Source: Mycosarcoma maydis (lineage: Eukaryota > Basidiomycota > Ustilaginomycetes > Ustilaginales). Taken from it: a stretch of 64,000 nt of DNA. This document shows, piece by piece, positions 42,200-51,369 of the stretch. Where the stretch lies: positions 992,001-1,056,000 of the forward strand of contig NC_026482.1 of NCBI RefSeq assembly GCF_000328475.2, written 5' to 3'. The notes under the pieces are model-generated. The model saw nothing but the letters and a program-made list of their open reading frames with translations. It had not been told where the DNA came from and did not search any database. The translations under genes and the position numbers were made by a program. Positions within the stretch are counted from its first letter, which is position 1. Each line of letters begins with the position of its first letter.

Positions 42200-42654
42200 A
42201 TGCTGCCGACATCCATACTGAGATCCCGCTCTGCGTGGAAGGGTGAGTCAGCACATAGATAGCTATACGTATCGACCAAGCGAGCACGTGACTGACATTT
42301 CGTCTCAACTCGGATCACGCAGGCCCCTTCTTTGTCGCATTTCCCAACCTCGCCGATGCGCTCAAGAACAACACTGCTATTCGAACAAACGCACGGAGTT
42401 GCACCATCCTGCCCAACTTTGTCGGGTGAGTCATCAGCTATTAGTTGCGTCCGATGCCATGCCACTGTTGAGAAAAGCGCATACTCATCTGTTCTTCTTC
42501 CTCCTACTCTTCTTTAAACAGGCTCAAATTTCTCGTGCACAACGGAAAGCACCACATTCCGCTCACGGTGACAGAAGAGATGGTTGGACACAAGCTCGGA
42601 GAGTTTGCGCCGACCCGAAAGCCTTTCAGATACAGGCTCACAAAGAACAAGTGA
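42200..42654 (+). CDS. RSM19: Mitochondrial small-subunit ribosomal protein uS19m
   Basis: The mitochondrial homologue of bacterial S19, in the head of the small ribosomal subunit. Three exons: 42200-42242, 42323-42425 and 42522-42654 (279 nt, 92 residues). Donors are GTGAGT, acceptors GCAG and ACAG, phases 1 and 2. The first exon gives [15 protein letters not shown], matching the S19 start RSxWKGPF. Exon 2 gives [32 protein letters not shown]. Exon 3 gives [20 protein letters not shown] and [17 protein letters not shown], the conserved S19 C-terminal half ([26 protein letters not shown]). The length is typical of S19. It is convergent with the OPT transporter, with 165 bp between stops. Confidence 0.93.
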
Positions 42655-42819
42655 TTCATCCACCTTGTTCACTCACCGCCCGCATACTCGGTTTACACCG
42701 TGTCCAACATCTGTACTTGTATCTCGACTCTTTTATTGGCAACACAACCTTTGCATGATATGATTGACAATCAAAACCGCCTTAAGTCTCACGCAGTCAC
42801 CGAGCGCATTGCTGAAGGC

Positions 42820-45777
42820 TTATGACGCTCCCGGCGGTGGCGCAAATCCGTTCTCAGGCGCAACGAGCAAGGGCATTTGCTGCGCATCTGCCGTTTCCAT
42901 GTACACCTGGTTGCCCCACCACTGCAGTTCCAGCGCCCCGTTCTTAGGCATCTGAAGCAGGAAATAAATCACGACTGACGATAGTACCGTGCCGAAATCC
43001 AACGCGCCCGCTAGCACAAAGTTGTACCTCGACCACCAATGCACCCGATGCTTGCGCATCCAGTACTGGAAAAAGTAACCTACCACAATAGCCGACGTAA
43101 AGTTGATGCCGGAGGCAGGTGGAGATAGGCTCATGCCGACAAAAATAACCGGGGCGGAGAGAGCTGTCAAGGGCGCCCATTTGATTTTCCTTGACGTGTA
43201 CCATGTGATCAGCGGTACGATTGCGCCAACGATGAGACCATAAAAGAGCGAATAGTAGGGCGACCTAGGACCGAAACTTCGCTCTACGCCGATGGCGCCC
43301 CATAAGATCGAAGCCGTGTAGAAGATGTTGACAGTGGGACAGGTAAAGCGTTGCGGTTGATTTGGATCGCAAAGACCCTGAATGTGATCGCGCAGATAAT
43401 CCTTGGCTAAGATCTGCATCACACTGTTGACCAAGATCGACAGCACTTGCACAAAGAAGATCTTGCGCGGAGCAATCTTCATGTAGTGCGCCAGCTTCTG
43501 ATCTTGAGCAAAGAGCAGACTGAATGTTGTGGTTTGCTGACTGATTGTCTTGAGCATCATCACCGGGAGCGGTTTTCCCGGCAGCAACCATGATGCCAAC
43601 AGTTCCGAGACGAGATTGACGCCAGCAGGGAGACCGCTCATGGCAAATATGAAGCCAAATGGCAAAAGGTAAACCGCAGGGATGAGGATTGCCAAGCAAA
43701 GCGCCCAAATGGGTAGCTGAGTGCTATAAGCCGTCGTGAGAAAGACCAACATGCCGATCCCTGACACAAGAGCAACAGCATACCACCAGGACGGCACAGC
43801 AGCGTATCTACGCATCAATCTCGCATGTACATCGTCCGGCAACGTCCTTTTCGTCCGCAGCCGATTCCAAATGAACCGGCCGTGGTACAGCGCAGTATGC
43901 ACCGCGGCAGCCGTGATGAGCGCAAATCCTCCAAAGTAAGCCACCACGAGTCCTGCCGAGATGTACACCTGTGAATAATTTGCATACGCATCTTTGCGCA
44001 ACGTCATGTGGTCCGGAGAGACGATGCTAACATTGTACGGCTGTGCGAAGCGATCAAAGCTGCTGGCCGATATGATGGGGAGGTAGGCTGTATGCAACGA
44101 ATTAGTAAAATAAATGATGGGCACAGCGATCCAAATGCCGACCACAAAGCCGCCGAATAGATTCGCCTGCGCCCACCACGGCATGACGAGCGGGGAGCCG
44201 AGGAAATTAATCTGCGTCCAATCGAAGGTCAAAAAGCTTGCGCCAAGTCCACTTGCGATCCCGAAAACGGTGTTGATGGGCACGCTGTTCGGCCAGATCC
44301 AGCAAACCCAGTTGAAGATCGAGAGTGCGGTGAAGAGGTAACCTGGGACAAAAAAGACGACAAAAGAGATCAAGGAAGCCAGACTGAAGAAGCGGAACCT
44401 TGACATTTGTTTAGAGCCATGGGTAGCCGCCGAGTCTTCTTCGGCGTGCAAAGTGTTGAGTACCGTTGAGACGGCCAGGTTCTGCGGCCAAATCATCGAA
44501 GCAGGCTCGACGAGGACAGCGCGAACAAAACCGGAAAGCGCCAAGCCGACTAGCTGGGGCGCACAAACCGAGAGAAACCCGTACAAAAAAGACCTTCTAT
44601 CGTTCCAAAATCGAGCCAGATCCTGTGTCAGCAGGATGGACAGCGAATAAGACGGATTAAGTCCCGTTGTGGCAGCGATAAGCACCACAGTGTGCTCTTT
44701 GATATTCCACGGACCTGGGTTGAACGACCAGGTGTACGACTTGGTCGAGCGTGCAGTGTTTCTGTTGCTTGACCAGTTCGGTAGACGAAAGGTGAAAGAT
44801 CGAATCGGCAGAATGTTGGCCATCACGGAGCCAAGCGGATGCGAGAGAATCTGAATGATGATCGCGACGATCTGAATCGGAGGATTGCGTTGCGATAGGA
44901 AAGTGTTGACGGCAGAAGTAAACGCCGAGAGGATAACTCCCAGCACCACAGATCGAAACGTGATAGAAGGCATCGATGGATCATCGACGTTGGACACGGA
45001 CGCTCGCACTTCTGCATACGGCGAGTCGTCTTCCTCCTCGAGCTCTAACTCTACCGCTCTGGAGAAGGAAGGGCGAGGCAAGGCTCGCAACAGGTCAACG
45101 CTGTCGGAAGATGGCGTAAAGGTACTATGACCGTTTAACGAGGTAGCGTCGTGATAAGATAAACTGGGTGAGACTGCGCGTTGGCTATCCTTGGCTGAGA
45201 AATCGCTTCGACCAGACCATGCTTCATTTTCGCATCTCGTTGATGGATGCCATTTGATCGAGGTGCTGCGCTGTAGGGTCTGCTGTGGCTTCTGATTTTC
45301 GTTCAGATCTTGCTTTCGAGATGCTTCTGGCGATAGGACTGCTGCTGCAGGAGGGTTAGGTGCTTGCACTTGCACCAGACTTCCTCGAGCACTATAGACG
45401 GCCCCACTGGTTTGGTCAAAATAGTAGACACTCTCGCGAGCCGGTTCGTTCCTGCCTGGAGGAGCCAACCGACTATCTTCAGCTGAAGCTGCCGGCAACT
45501 GAGCTGATAGTTCCGATGGCGTCGGAACCACCTGCACAATGTGAGTTGCTAGGCCAGGAGGGGCGAAAGCAAAGACGTCATCATCATCGTCTTCGCCCTG
45601 ATGAGGCTGCACACCCTTGCAAGACTCATCAGCACTGGAATAACCGCTTGACGTGTCCTCTTCATTGTCGTATGCAGAATCTGCGCGTGGTCCGCCCGAG
45701 GTTGTTGGCCGAAAGCTCTGGTCAAGCTGACCTGTTGAGGTGGCCGGACGAGTGTTTGCAGTTTTTGGTCTCGACAT
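42820..45777 (-). CDS. OPT-family oligopeptide transporter
   Basis: A proton-coupled plasma-membrane transporter of small peptides or related compounds (Opt2/Isp4 type). It has 985 residues. The first ~260 are hydrophilic, acidic and Ser-rich, longer than in yeast Opt1, and are presumably cytosolic. About 14-16 hydrophobic segments follow. The family signature NPGPWNIKEH is present (canonical NPGPFxxKEH), as are the first-half block SVMANILPIRSF, the central DWTQINFLGSPLVMPWWAQAN, and the conserved SGLPAGVNLVSELLASWLLPGKPL (as separate blocks: GVNLVSELL, LPGKP). The last helices contain PASGINFTSAIVVGYFFQYW. No interruption is seen. The substrate cannot be inferred; OPT members also move metal chelates and glutathione. 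It is divergent from ARPC5. Confidence 0.93.
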   Translation of the reverse strand: MSRPKTANTRPATSTGQLDQSFRPTTSGGPRADSAYDNEEDTSSGYSSADESCKGVQPHQGEDDDDDVFAFAPPGLATHIVQVVPTPSELSAQLPAASAEDSRLAPPGRNEPARESVYYFDQTSGAVYSARGSLVQVQAPNPPAAAVLSPEASRKQDLNENQKPQQTLQRSTSIKWHPSTRCENEAWSGRSDFSAKDSQRAVSPSLSYHDATSLNGHSTFTPSSDSVDLLRALPRPSFSRAVELELEEEDDSPYAEVRASVSNVDDPSMPSITFRSVVLGVILSAFTSAVNTFLSQRNPPIQIVAIIIQILSHPLGSVMANILPIRSFTFRLPNWSSNRNTARSTKSYTWSFNPGPWNIKEHTVVLIAATTGLNPSYSLSILLTQDLARFWNDRRSFLYGFLSVCAPQLVGLALSGFVRAVLVEPASMIWPQNLAVSTVLNTLHAEEDSAATHGSKQMSRFRFFSLASLISFVVFFVPGYLFTALSIFNWVCWIWPNSVPINTVFGIASGLGASFLTFDWTQINFLGSPLVMPWWAQANLFGGFVVGIWIAVPIIYFTNSLHTAYLPIISASSFDRFAQPYNVSIVSPDHMTLRKDAYANYSQVYISAGLVVAYFGGFALITAAAVHTALYHGRFIWNRLRTKRTLPDDVHARLMRRYAAVPSWWYAVALVSGIGMLVFLTTAYSTQLPIWALCLAILIPAVYLLPFGFIFAMSGLPAGVNLVSELLASWLLPGKPLPVMMLKTISQQTTTFSLLFAQDQKLAHYMKIAPRKIFFVQVLSILVNSVMQILAKDYLRDHIQGLCDPNQPQRFTCPTVNIFYTASILWGAIGVERSFGPRSPYYSLFYGLIVGAIVPLITWYTSRKIKWAPLTALSAPVIFVGMSLSPPASGINFTSAIVVGYFFQYWMRKHRVHWWSRYNFVLAGALDFGTVLSSVVIYFLLQMPKNGALELQWWGNQVYMETADAQQMPLLVAPENGFAPPPGAS

Positions 45778-46743
45778 GGTTGCAGGATCAATACAGGCCT
45801 TTAGAGCCCTAGCAAGGATCTATGAAGGTGAGAGAGAGCAAGTTTCATCCACCATTGTGCACTGCTGCCACGATCGACGCCACTTTGCTAATGAAAAGGG
45901 GTGTGGGTCCAAACGGGTGCCGCGAAAACTCCATAAGGGTCGATTGGCGGGACGCGGGTGGACCGGCTCAGAACCTTTCTGTTGACAGCCTCTGTTTTTC
46001 CGTTATGAGGTCCTCGAATGTACTGTTACTGCAGGAGAGGCAGCATTTGATCTTGCCGAGCATTTGCTACAGTAAGTTAGTACACCAAGCCGCCGCTACG
46101 CCGTCAGAGTCGAGGACGACATGTGAAGCCAGAGAATCACGCTACTAACTCTTGGTGCATTCTCATATTGCCACAATGAGGCCTCATCGCTTCGTACGAC
46201 GGCACGATGACCGATTGGAGCGAGATGATGAAGCCAGTATGCGCTTTATCTGGCACCATCGTGTCAAACACTGTAAAGTATTCGTGATTCTGCATGTACT
46301 GTACGATTCGTGCCGTGATTCGCATGTCGACACCGTAATTCACGTTTCGTGATTCAGGATTCTTGGTGACAAGCTGAAGGCAAATTCACGATTTTCACGC
46401 TCGGGTTTTGCTCGAGATCCGAAGACAATCAAAATGTAACACTCGCTGAAAGAAACCTTGAAGACCCGTGACCGTGCACGCTCCAGCCGTCACAGCCACG
46501 CAAAACAACTCCACTCTACCTCGGTCGTCGTTGTCGTTCACATCTTCCATCCAAACAAACAATCTCGCGTCACTTTCTCGGTCACCACAACAACGCTCGA
46601 TTCTGAAACAAATCAAAAGCCCTAAACAACGGCACCACAGTTCTCAAATCTCGTCTTCCGCCAAGTGACGAACAGGAACCATCAACTTATCCGCTCGACA
46701 CTGCTGTCGCCCAAGTCCAACGAACAGCCGCGTACCACCCATC
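45778..46743. promoter_or_regulatory. Divergent promoter OPT / ARPC5
   Basis: About 970 bp with no supported gene. A dense group of GATTCGTG/AATTCACG words lies at 46281-46397, followed by the pyrimidine-rich ARPC5 leader. Confidence 0.5.
46281..46397. repeat. Cluster of GATTCGTGATTC / AATTCACG words
   Basis: At least six near-copies of the dispersed motif in about 115 bp, in both orientations, ending with AATTCACGATTTTCACG. It is one of the densest clusters in the window. Confidence 0.7.
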
Positions 46744-47607
46744 ATGGACAACTTTCGCAAGATCGACATTGACCAATACGACGAAGATGCGATCACAAAT
46801 GAGGAGCTGGTGGAGCCGTACCCGAAATCAGCGGAAGATGCGCTAGTAGAAGCCAAGGCGAAGTCCACTGAAGTTAGGACGTTGATTGGAAGGTGAGTAG
46901 CGAGCAAGGCAACAGTGTTCTGCGGAAGTAGCGATGCTGCTCTAACACAGGGAGCTAGAAACTGACAATTGCTGCCTGTTCTCATGCGTCACAATGTACG
47001 ACGGCGGATGTTCGGACCTGCTAGGGGCGACACAGCGGGCGCATTGTCACTTGTTCTCTCGGACTACCCTTACGGGCCGGAAGTCGAAGATGCAAAGGTA
47101 AGCGCAAGCTTCTCCACGTTCTCTCTTGCGAATGCTGGCATAGGCATACGAACGTGATGTCCAAATGTCTGCATCAAACCGTAGAACGCAGGCGAGACGC
47201 TAATCGCCCTCAAAATCCATGCTTTGCCTTTGCTGTTGATGCACAACGCTTCTGACACCACAGCACGTAACACTGCAATCGCTGCTCGAGATTGTCAACA
47301 GCACCAAATCAAGCGACATCTCTAATGCAGTCAAGTCGATCTCGATCGACCAGCGCGACGCACTTATGAAGTATCTCTACAAGGGACTCGAATTGGGTGG
47401 TGAGAGAGAAGGTATCAATTGCGCTGTTCTCCTTGGCTGGCACGAACGGGTAAGTGCCATCACCGCCACTGCTCATCTTGCGAGAGGCGAAGGGATGTGA
47501 TGCTGACTAGTGTTTGAGCTTGATTCTCTCGCACGTACGTACAGTTGACCGAGGTCGCAGGAACCGGTTGTATCGTCCGCGTCTTGTCGGATCGTCGTAG
47601 AGTCTAG
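46744..47607 (+). CDS. ARC15: Arp2/3 complex subunit 5 (p16-Arc)
   Basis: A subunit of the Arp2/3 actin nucleator that branches filaments at endocytic patches and growth sites. Four exons: 46744-46892, 47025-47097, 47264-47449 and 47545-47607 (471 nt, 156 residues); phases 2, 0 and 0. Donors are GTGAGT, GTAAGC and GTAAGT; acceptors TAG, CAG and CAG. The start MDNFRKIDIDQYDEDAI is the ARPC5 hallmark. Exon 2 gives GDTAGALSLVLSDYPYG. Exon 3 gives HVTLQSLLEIVNSTKSSDI and LMKYLYKGLELG, then CAVLLGWHER. Exon 4 gives LTEVAGTGCIVRVLSDRR and ends RV. Length and block order match the family exactly. The gene is convergent with the zinc-cluster factor gene, the two stops being only 277 bp apart. Confidence 0.94.
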
Positions 47608-47883
47608 TTTCGATCAAATTCGATGCATTCCGTGAAGCATCAAGGCAACGCAACAATGACCTTCTACGTAGAGTCGACCGTGTCATCTGCTTCGCTCGTC
47701 AGCACGACCAGCGCTCGTGACGCTATGGACAAGTGATGCATCAAGTGAGAGCTCGGCCGCTATGAGCATTCGCTCCCGATCTTACTTCCATCACCACCAA
47801 GACACAGATTCACACATCACAGTCTTCAACCTCTGAGGCAAAAACAACCGATGGCATTCACATTCCAGATTCATCAGCAACAC

Positions 47884-50800
47884 TTAGCACAAATGAGGAA
47901 AAGCAGAGCGCAACAGCTCCAGGTCGTGTACCTTGCGCACTTGCACGGGAGGACCCGACTCGCGCTGCCGATCAGCCAAGTGTTCAGGTCGACGTACTAC
48001 AACGTGAATCGCCTCGATCTGCGAGACAAGCCCAGCAATTGTAGTCGACGAGATCGTAATGTTCTTTGATCGGGCCTGTTGCGCTTGAAGCACATCGATA
48101 AGATTTCGTGCCACGGGCCACAGTTCAGCATGCCGACTCAACGTGCTCCTGATCCTGGCCAACGCGGACTGCGCAGCTTCAAGTTGAGCGACCGTACTTC
48201 GAGCAGGGACGTCGCCGCCGGGTGCGGCTTGCATCGACTCCTCCAGCATTTCGATCTCAGAGATCAAAACGCAGCCAGAGAGGAAACACGCTATGGCTGA
48301 CAAGGGCGTATCTGCCAACATTGTCGGATCGAGTGCCTCTCCAAGCCTGAAGATCTCGACGATCTCGGAAGCAGCCGAGCGCATGGCATCATAGTTGGCA
48401 TTGGTCGCGACCGCGCTCGGAAGCAGGAAGCGGTGAAGCAGAGCCATGTTGTGCGTGAGATGAAGCTGCAAGAACGAAAGAGCCTCGCCTCTTTCGTGAG
48501 CGCGTCTGAGATTTGTAGATCCAAGCTGAAGCACCGCAGGTAGCGATTCGTAGTGTCCAATGAGATCCGCGCCGATGGCAGAAATTTCCCTCTCCCGAGC
48601 TCGCGCACGATCCGATGCATCGACAAGCGCAGTAGATGCACTGAATTGAGTCGACACGGCAACTTCGGCCAGACGTCCGAGGTAATGAAGTTGGCGAACC
48701 AGCGCTGCAAAGATGCAGGGCTCGCCGTTGCGCATGGCGGCTGGGAAAGCAGTGTCGAAATCTTCGTCCTTGATAGCAAGAGGTTGGCCGGTAGCGATCG
48801 AAGTGACGCGGTCCAAGCAGTAGATCATCCAAAAAACATCGCTAGCAACAAAATCGGTACCTGCGTTGACACTTGTTGCTGAGGCAGGTGACGGCGATCG
48901 CTGTGCTGGTTGTGCTCGATGAAGGTTCAGCTGCATACAGAGACGGATGGCAGAAGCTACAATGACGGTGGACGAAACTATCTGACCCATGAGGATGTCC
49001 CTAATCGCCATGACCCCAAGCGCCAAAATAGCTTCGAGATCTGGATTCTGCAAAGCCGCGCCAATGAGCGCGCGCGCACGCTCGAGGTAGACTTTGCTGC
49101 TCAACGCTTCGTCGATAGAAGGACGCTGACCAACACGTTCGTGCAAACTAGCACCGATGGCACAAAGTGCATTAGCCAGAAGCGGCGAGACCGTCCCATC
49201 ACGAATGCGAGATGCAACTACTTTTGTATCAAGGCCAGGCATCTGGTCACCGATCGCTTTGACGTAAGCCTGGAAAAACATCTCAAGAATCTGCTGCGGA
49301 GGCTTGACGTCTTGCTTGCGCACGAAGGGGATGCTGTCCGGAGGTGGTGGCGAGGCTGCATGAGGCTGCAAAGTCTTGGGGGCATGCGCACCTGCGCTGC
49401 GGCTCTTCTCAGCTTCGAGTGCTTGCTCGTCAAGAGCACGTTTAACGCCGTCGATAAGCGGTATGGAAAGCCGATCTACTGGGATAGGATAGCTCAGTGT
49501 GTTATAGGAAGCAGACGTTGCAGCTTCGAGCAGCTCGCGCTCTTGTCGCGGAGACAAGCCCATGGAGATGCTTAGGTGACGAAGATCAGGTCCTGTGTCT
49601 GATGAATTACGCAGGCGGAAGAGATGCAGGCGACTAGCATCACCGGCGGGCGTGCGCGCAACATCTTGCTGAGCCTCGACGCTAGTGATCTCAAGAACAC
49701 CGACGAGGCCGGCGGCGACATCCATGAAAGGACGCCGCGCTGCAGGCGACAAGCCTCCAATGGCATCCCAGTCGGAGGCGAAAGCGTGATCGAGACGCTC
49801 GCCGGCCGGGACATCATCGGCCAGATCCTCCAGGCTCGACTCTCGACGCATGTGTGCCTCAGCAGCAATGCGCTGAGCATCAATAGCGGGGCGGGCCAAA
49901 ATGGAGATTTCCGCCGCCCTGTTTCTGCACCGGATGACGGCTGAGTTAGTTCGGGAGGACCGAGACTCTGGCACTGCTCGTGGAGGTCGTGTGGTCTGCT
50001 GTTCCCAGGCCGGGCGATGGTCTTGCGAATAATACTGTGCGCGGTCGTCACGCATCCAGGATGCACCCTGATCATGACGAGCATCGGGTACGCCAGCGGA
50101 GCTGTAAGGATTTGTGTGGCTATCGGAGTGGCCGTAAGATGCTGATCGGCTGTCTGAGAATTGGGAAGAATGCAAGTATCGTTCGGTAGGGCTGCGGATC
50201 GTGTGCATGGCTGATCCTGTATGGTGGACATCTCGATCACCGTCAGAATGAGTTCGATGGCGATAGTCGCGACTCATGCTTGGACTGAACGCTGACGGAT
50301 CCGCAGGAACAACGGATACAGGAGCGTAAGGTGCGACAGATATCGAATGCGAGGCCAGCAGCATGCTCGACGCACCTCTCTCTGGGGCGAGATGAGCATA
50401 AGACTGACCGGCAGGCTCATCTCTAGTATGTTGGACGACAGATTCAGGAGAGCGCTGAGACGACGGGCCAGGCGGGCTTTTCTTGCGTGTTTTGGCAGCC
50501 TCGCCGGTCTTTGCACGACGAAAGTCGACCTCTGGCCACTTGCAGGCGATTTCTGTGATCAGAAAACAGCGAGTGGGACAGGATTGGGTAAGCGCGTGAA
50601 CATCAAAGTGACGAACAAAAGGGGAGGAACGGCGAAACTTACTCATAGTAGCACATGTCTTGCAAGTCGGTCGGACGCCGTCACAGCGAGACTTGCGATT
50701 GCGGCAGGCAAGGCAGGCCAAAGAGACGCGTGGCCGCTTGACGGGAGTGCTAGCGGACACAGCGTCGGTTTGGGAGGCAGGACGGACGTGCGGTGGTGGT

Positions 50801-51369
50801 GCATCGTAGTGAATATAGTGTGGTACGTGTGACGACGCATGAGCACGCAGAGCATCTTGGTGGTATGGATCGGTGCGATGCATGTGAGGCGGTAGATATG
50901 ATGACGGGGCAGCAAGGGGGCTCGGGGGAAGAGCGCGATTGTCGCCGGGAGATCGTCTGGAATGTGAGTGATCGGCTGAGACCATGCCAACGGGTATGGA
51001 CGTCAAAGGGGGGCTGTGGCGTCGAGCGGATTCGAAAGGTGTCGACCGGTCCGGCAGGGAATGGTAAGGACGATGCATTGCAAAGGATGGTGCAACAGCA
51101 TCTTTGATGGGAGCAAGGCGATTACCAGGGGTGCCAAGTGGATCTGGTCTGGCTAGAGACAGTTTAGGCAACGACTGATTCGAGGGCAGAATGGGAGGCA
51201 ACCGATCCAGGTTACGCCTTGGAGGTTGTTCGTCATCTCGGGACGCGGATGCCCTAGCAGCCGAGCTTCTCGGGTCGGCATAGTGGGGCGGCCTGTCCAT
51301 AGTGACGGGTGCAAAGAGCTTTGTGCTGCTCGGAGCAGGATCGAGAGCGAGTGGCGGAATGATGGGCAA
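47884..51369 (-). CDS. Zn(II)2Cys6 transcription factor with fungal-specific regulatory domain
   Basis: A nuclear DNA-binding regulator. The frame is open throughout, but a 90-nt in-frame intron is inferred (50642-50553, GTAAGT...ACAG). Removing it gives exons 51369-50643 and 50552-47884, 1131 residues, and completes the zinc cluster: Cys219-x2-Cys222-x6-Cys229-x6-Cys236-x2-Cys239-x6-Cys246, reading CLACRNRKSRCDGVRPTCKT and then CATMKIACKWPEVDFRR. Without splicing, the sixth Cys is displaced by 30 residues. The ~210-residue N-terminus is Pro/His/Ser-rich. The middle homology region is recognisable from about residue 680 onward (KPPQQILEMFFQAYVKAI; VFWMIYCLDRVTSIATGQPL). The start could be Met24 (MDRPPHYADP). 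Target genes are unknown. The start faces a 6-kb gene-free region. Confidence 0.88.
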   Translation of the reverse strand: MPIIPPLALDPAPSSTKLFAPVTMDRPPHYADPRSSAARASASRDDEQPPRRNLDRLPPILPSNQSLPKLSLARPDPLGTPGNRLAPIKDAVAPSFAMHRPYHSLPDRSTPFESARRHSPPLTSIPVGMVSADHSHSRRSPGDNRALPPSPLAAPSSYLPPHMHRTDPYHQDALRAHASSHVPHYIHYDAPPPHVRPASQTDAVSASTPVKRPRVSLACLACRNRKSRCDGVRPTCKTCATMSKFRRSSPFVRHFDVHALTQSCPTRCFLITEIACKWPEVDFRRAKTGEAAKTRKKSPPGPSSQRSPESVVQHTRDEPAGQSYAHLAPERGASSMLLASHSISVAPYAPVSVVPADPSAFSPSMSRDYRHRTHSDGDRDVHHTGSAMHTIRSPTERYLHSSQFSDSRSASYGHSDSHTNPYSSAGVPDARHDQGASWMRDDRAQYYSQDHRPAWEQQTTRPPRAVPESRSSRTNSAVIRCRNRAAEISILARPAIDAQRIAAEAHMRRESSLEDLADDVPAGERLDHAFASDWDAIGGLSPAARRPFMDVAAGLVGVLEITSVEAQQDVARTPAGDASRLHLFRLRNSSDTGPDLRHLSISMGLSPRQERELLEAATSASYNTLSYPIPVDRLSIPLIDGVKRALDEQALEAEKSRSAGAHAPKTLQPHAASPPPPDSIPFVRKQDVKPPQQILEMFFQAYVKAIGDQMPGLDTKVVASRIRDGTVSPLLANALCAIGASLHERVGQRPSIDEALSSKVYLERARALIGAALQNPDLEAILALGVMAIRDILMGQIVSSTVIVASAIRLCMQLNLHRAQPAQRSPSPASATSVNAGTDFVASDVFWMIYCLDRVTSIATGQPLAIKDEDFDTAFPAAMRNGEPCIFAALVRQLHYLGRLAEVAVSTQFSASTALVDASDRARAREREISAIGADLIGHYESLPAVLQLGSTNLRRAHERGEALSFLQLHLTHNMALLHRFLLPSAVATNANYDAMRSAASEIVEIFRLGEALDPTMLADTPLSAIACFLSGCVLISEIEMLEESMQAAPGGDVPARSTVAQLEAAQSALARIRSTLSRHAELWPVARNLIDVLQAQQARSKNITISSTTIAGLVSQIEAIHVVVRRPEHLADRQRESGPPVQVRKVHDLELLRSAFPHLC
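50553..50642 (-). other. In-frame intron interrupting the zinc cluster
   Basis: Ninety bases with donor ATGA|GTAAGT and acceptor GATCACAG on the minus strand. It has no stop codon and a length divisible by three, so a plain ORF search passes through it. Removal restores the CX6C spacing between the fifth and sixth zinc ligands. Confidence 0.85.
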
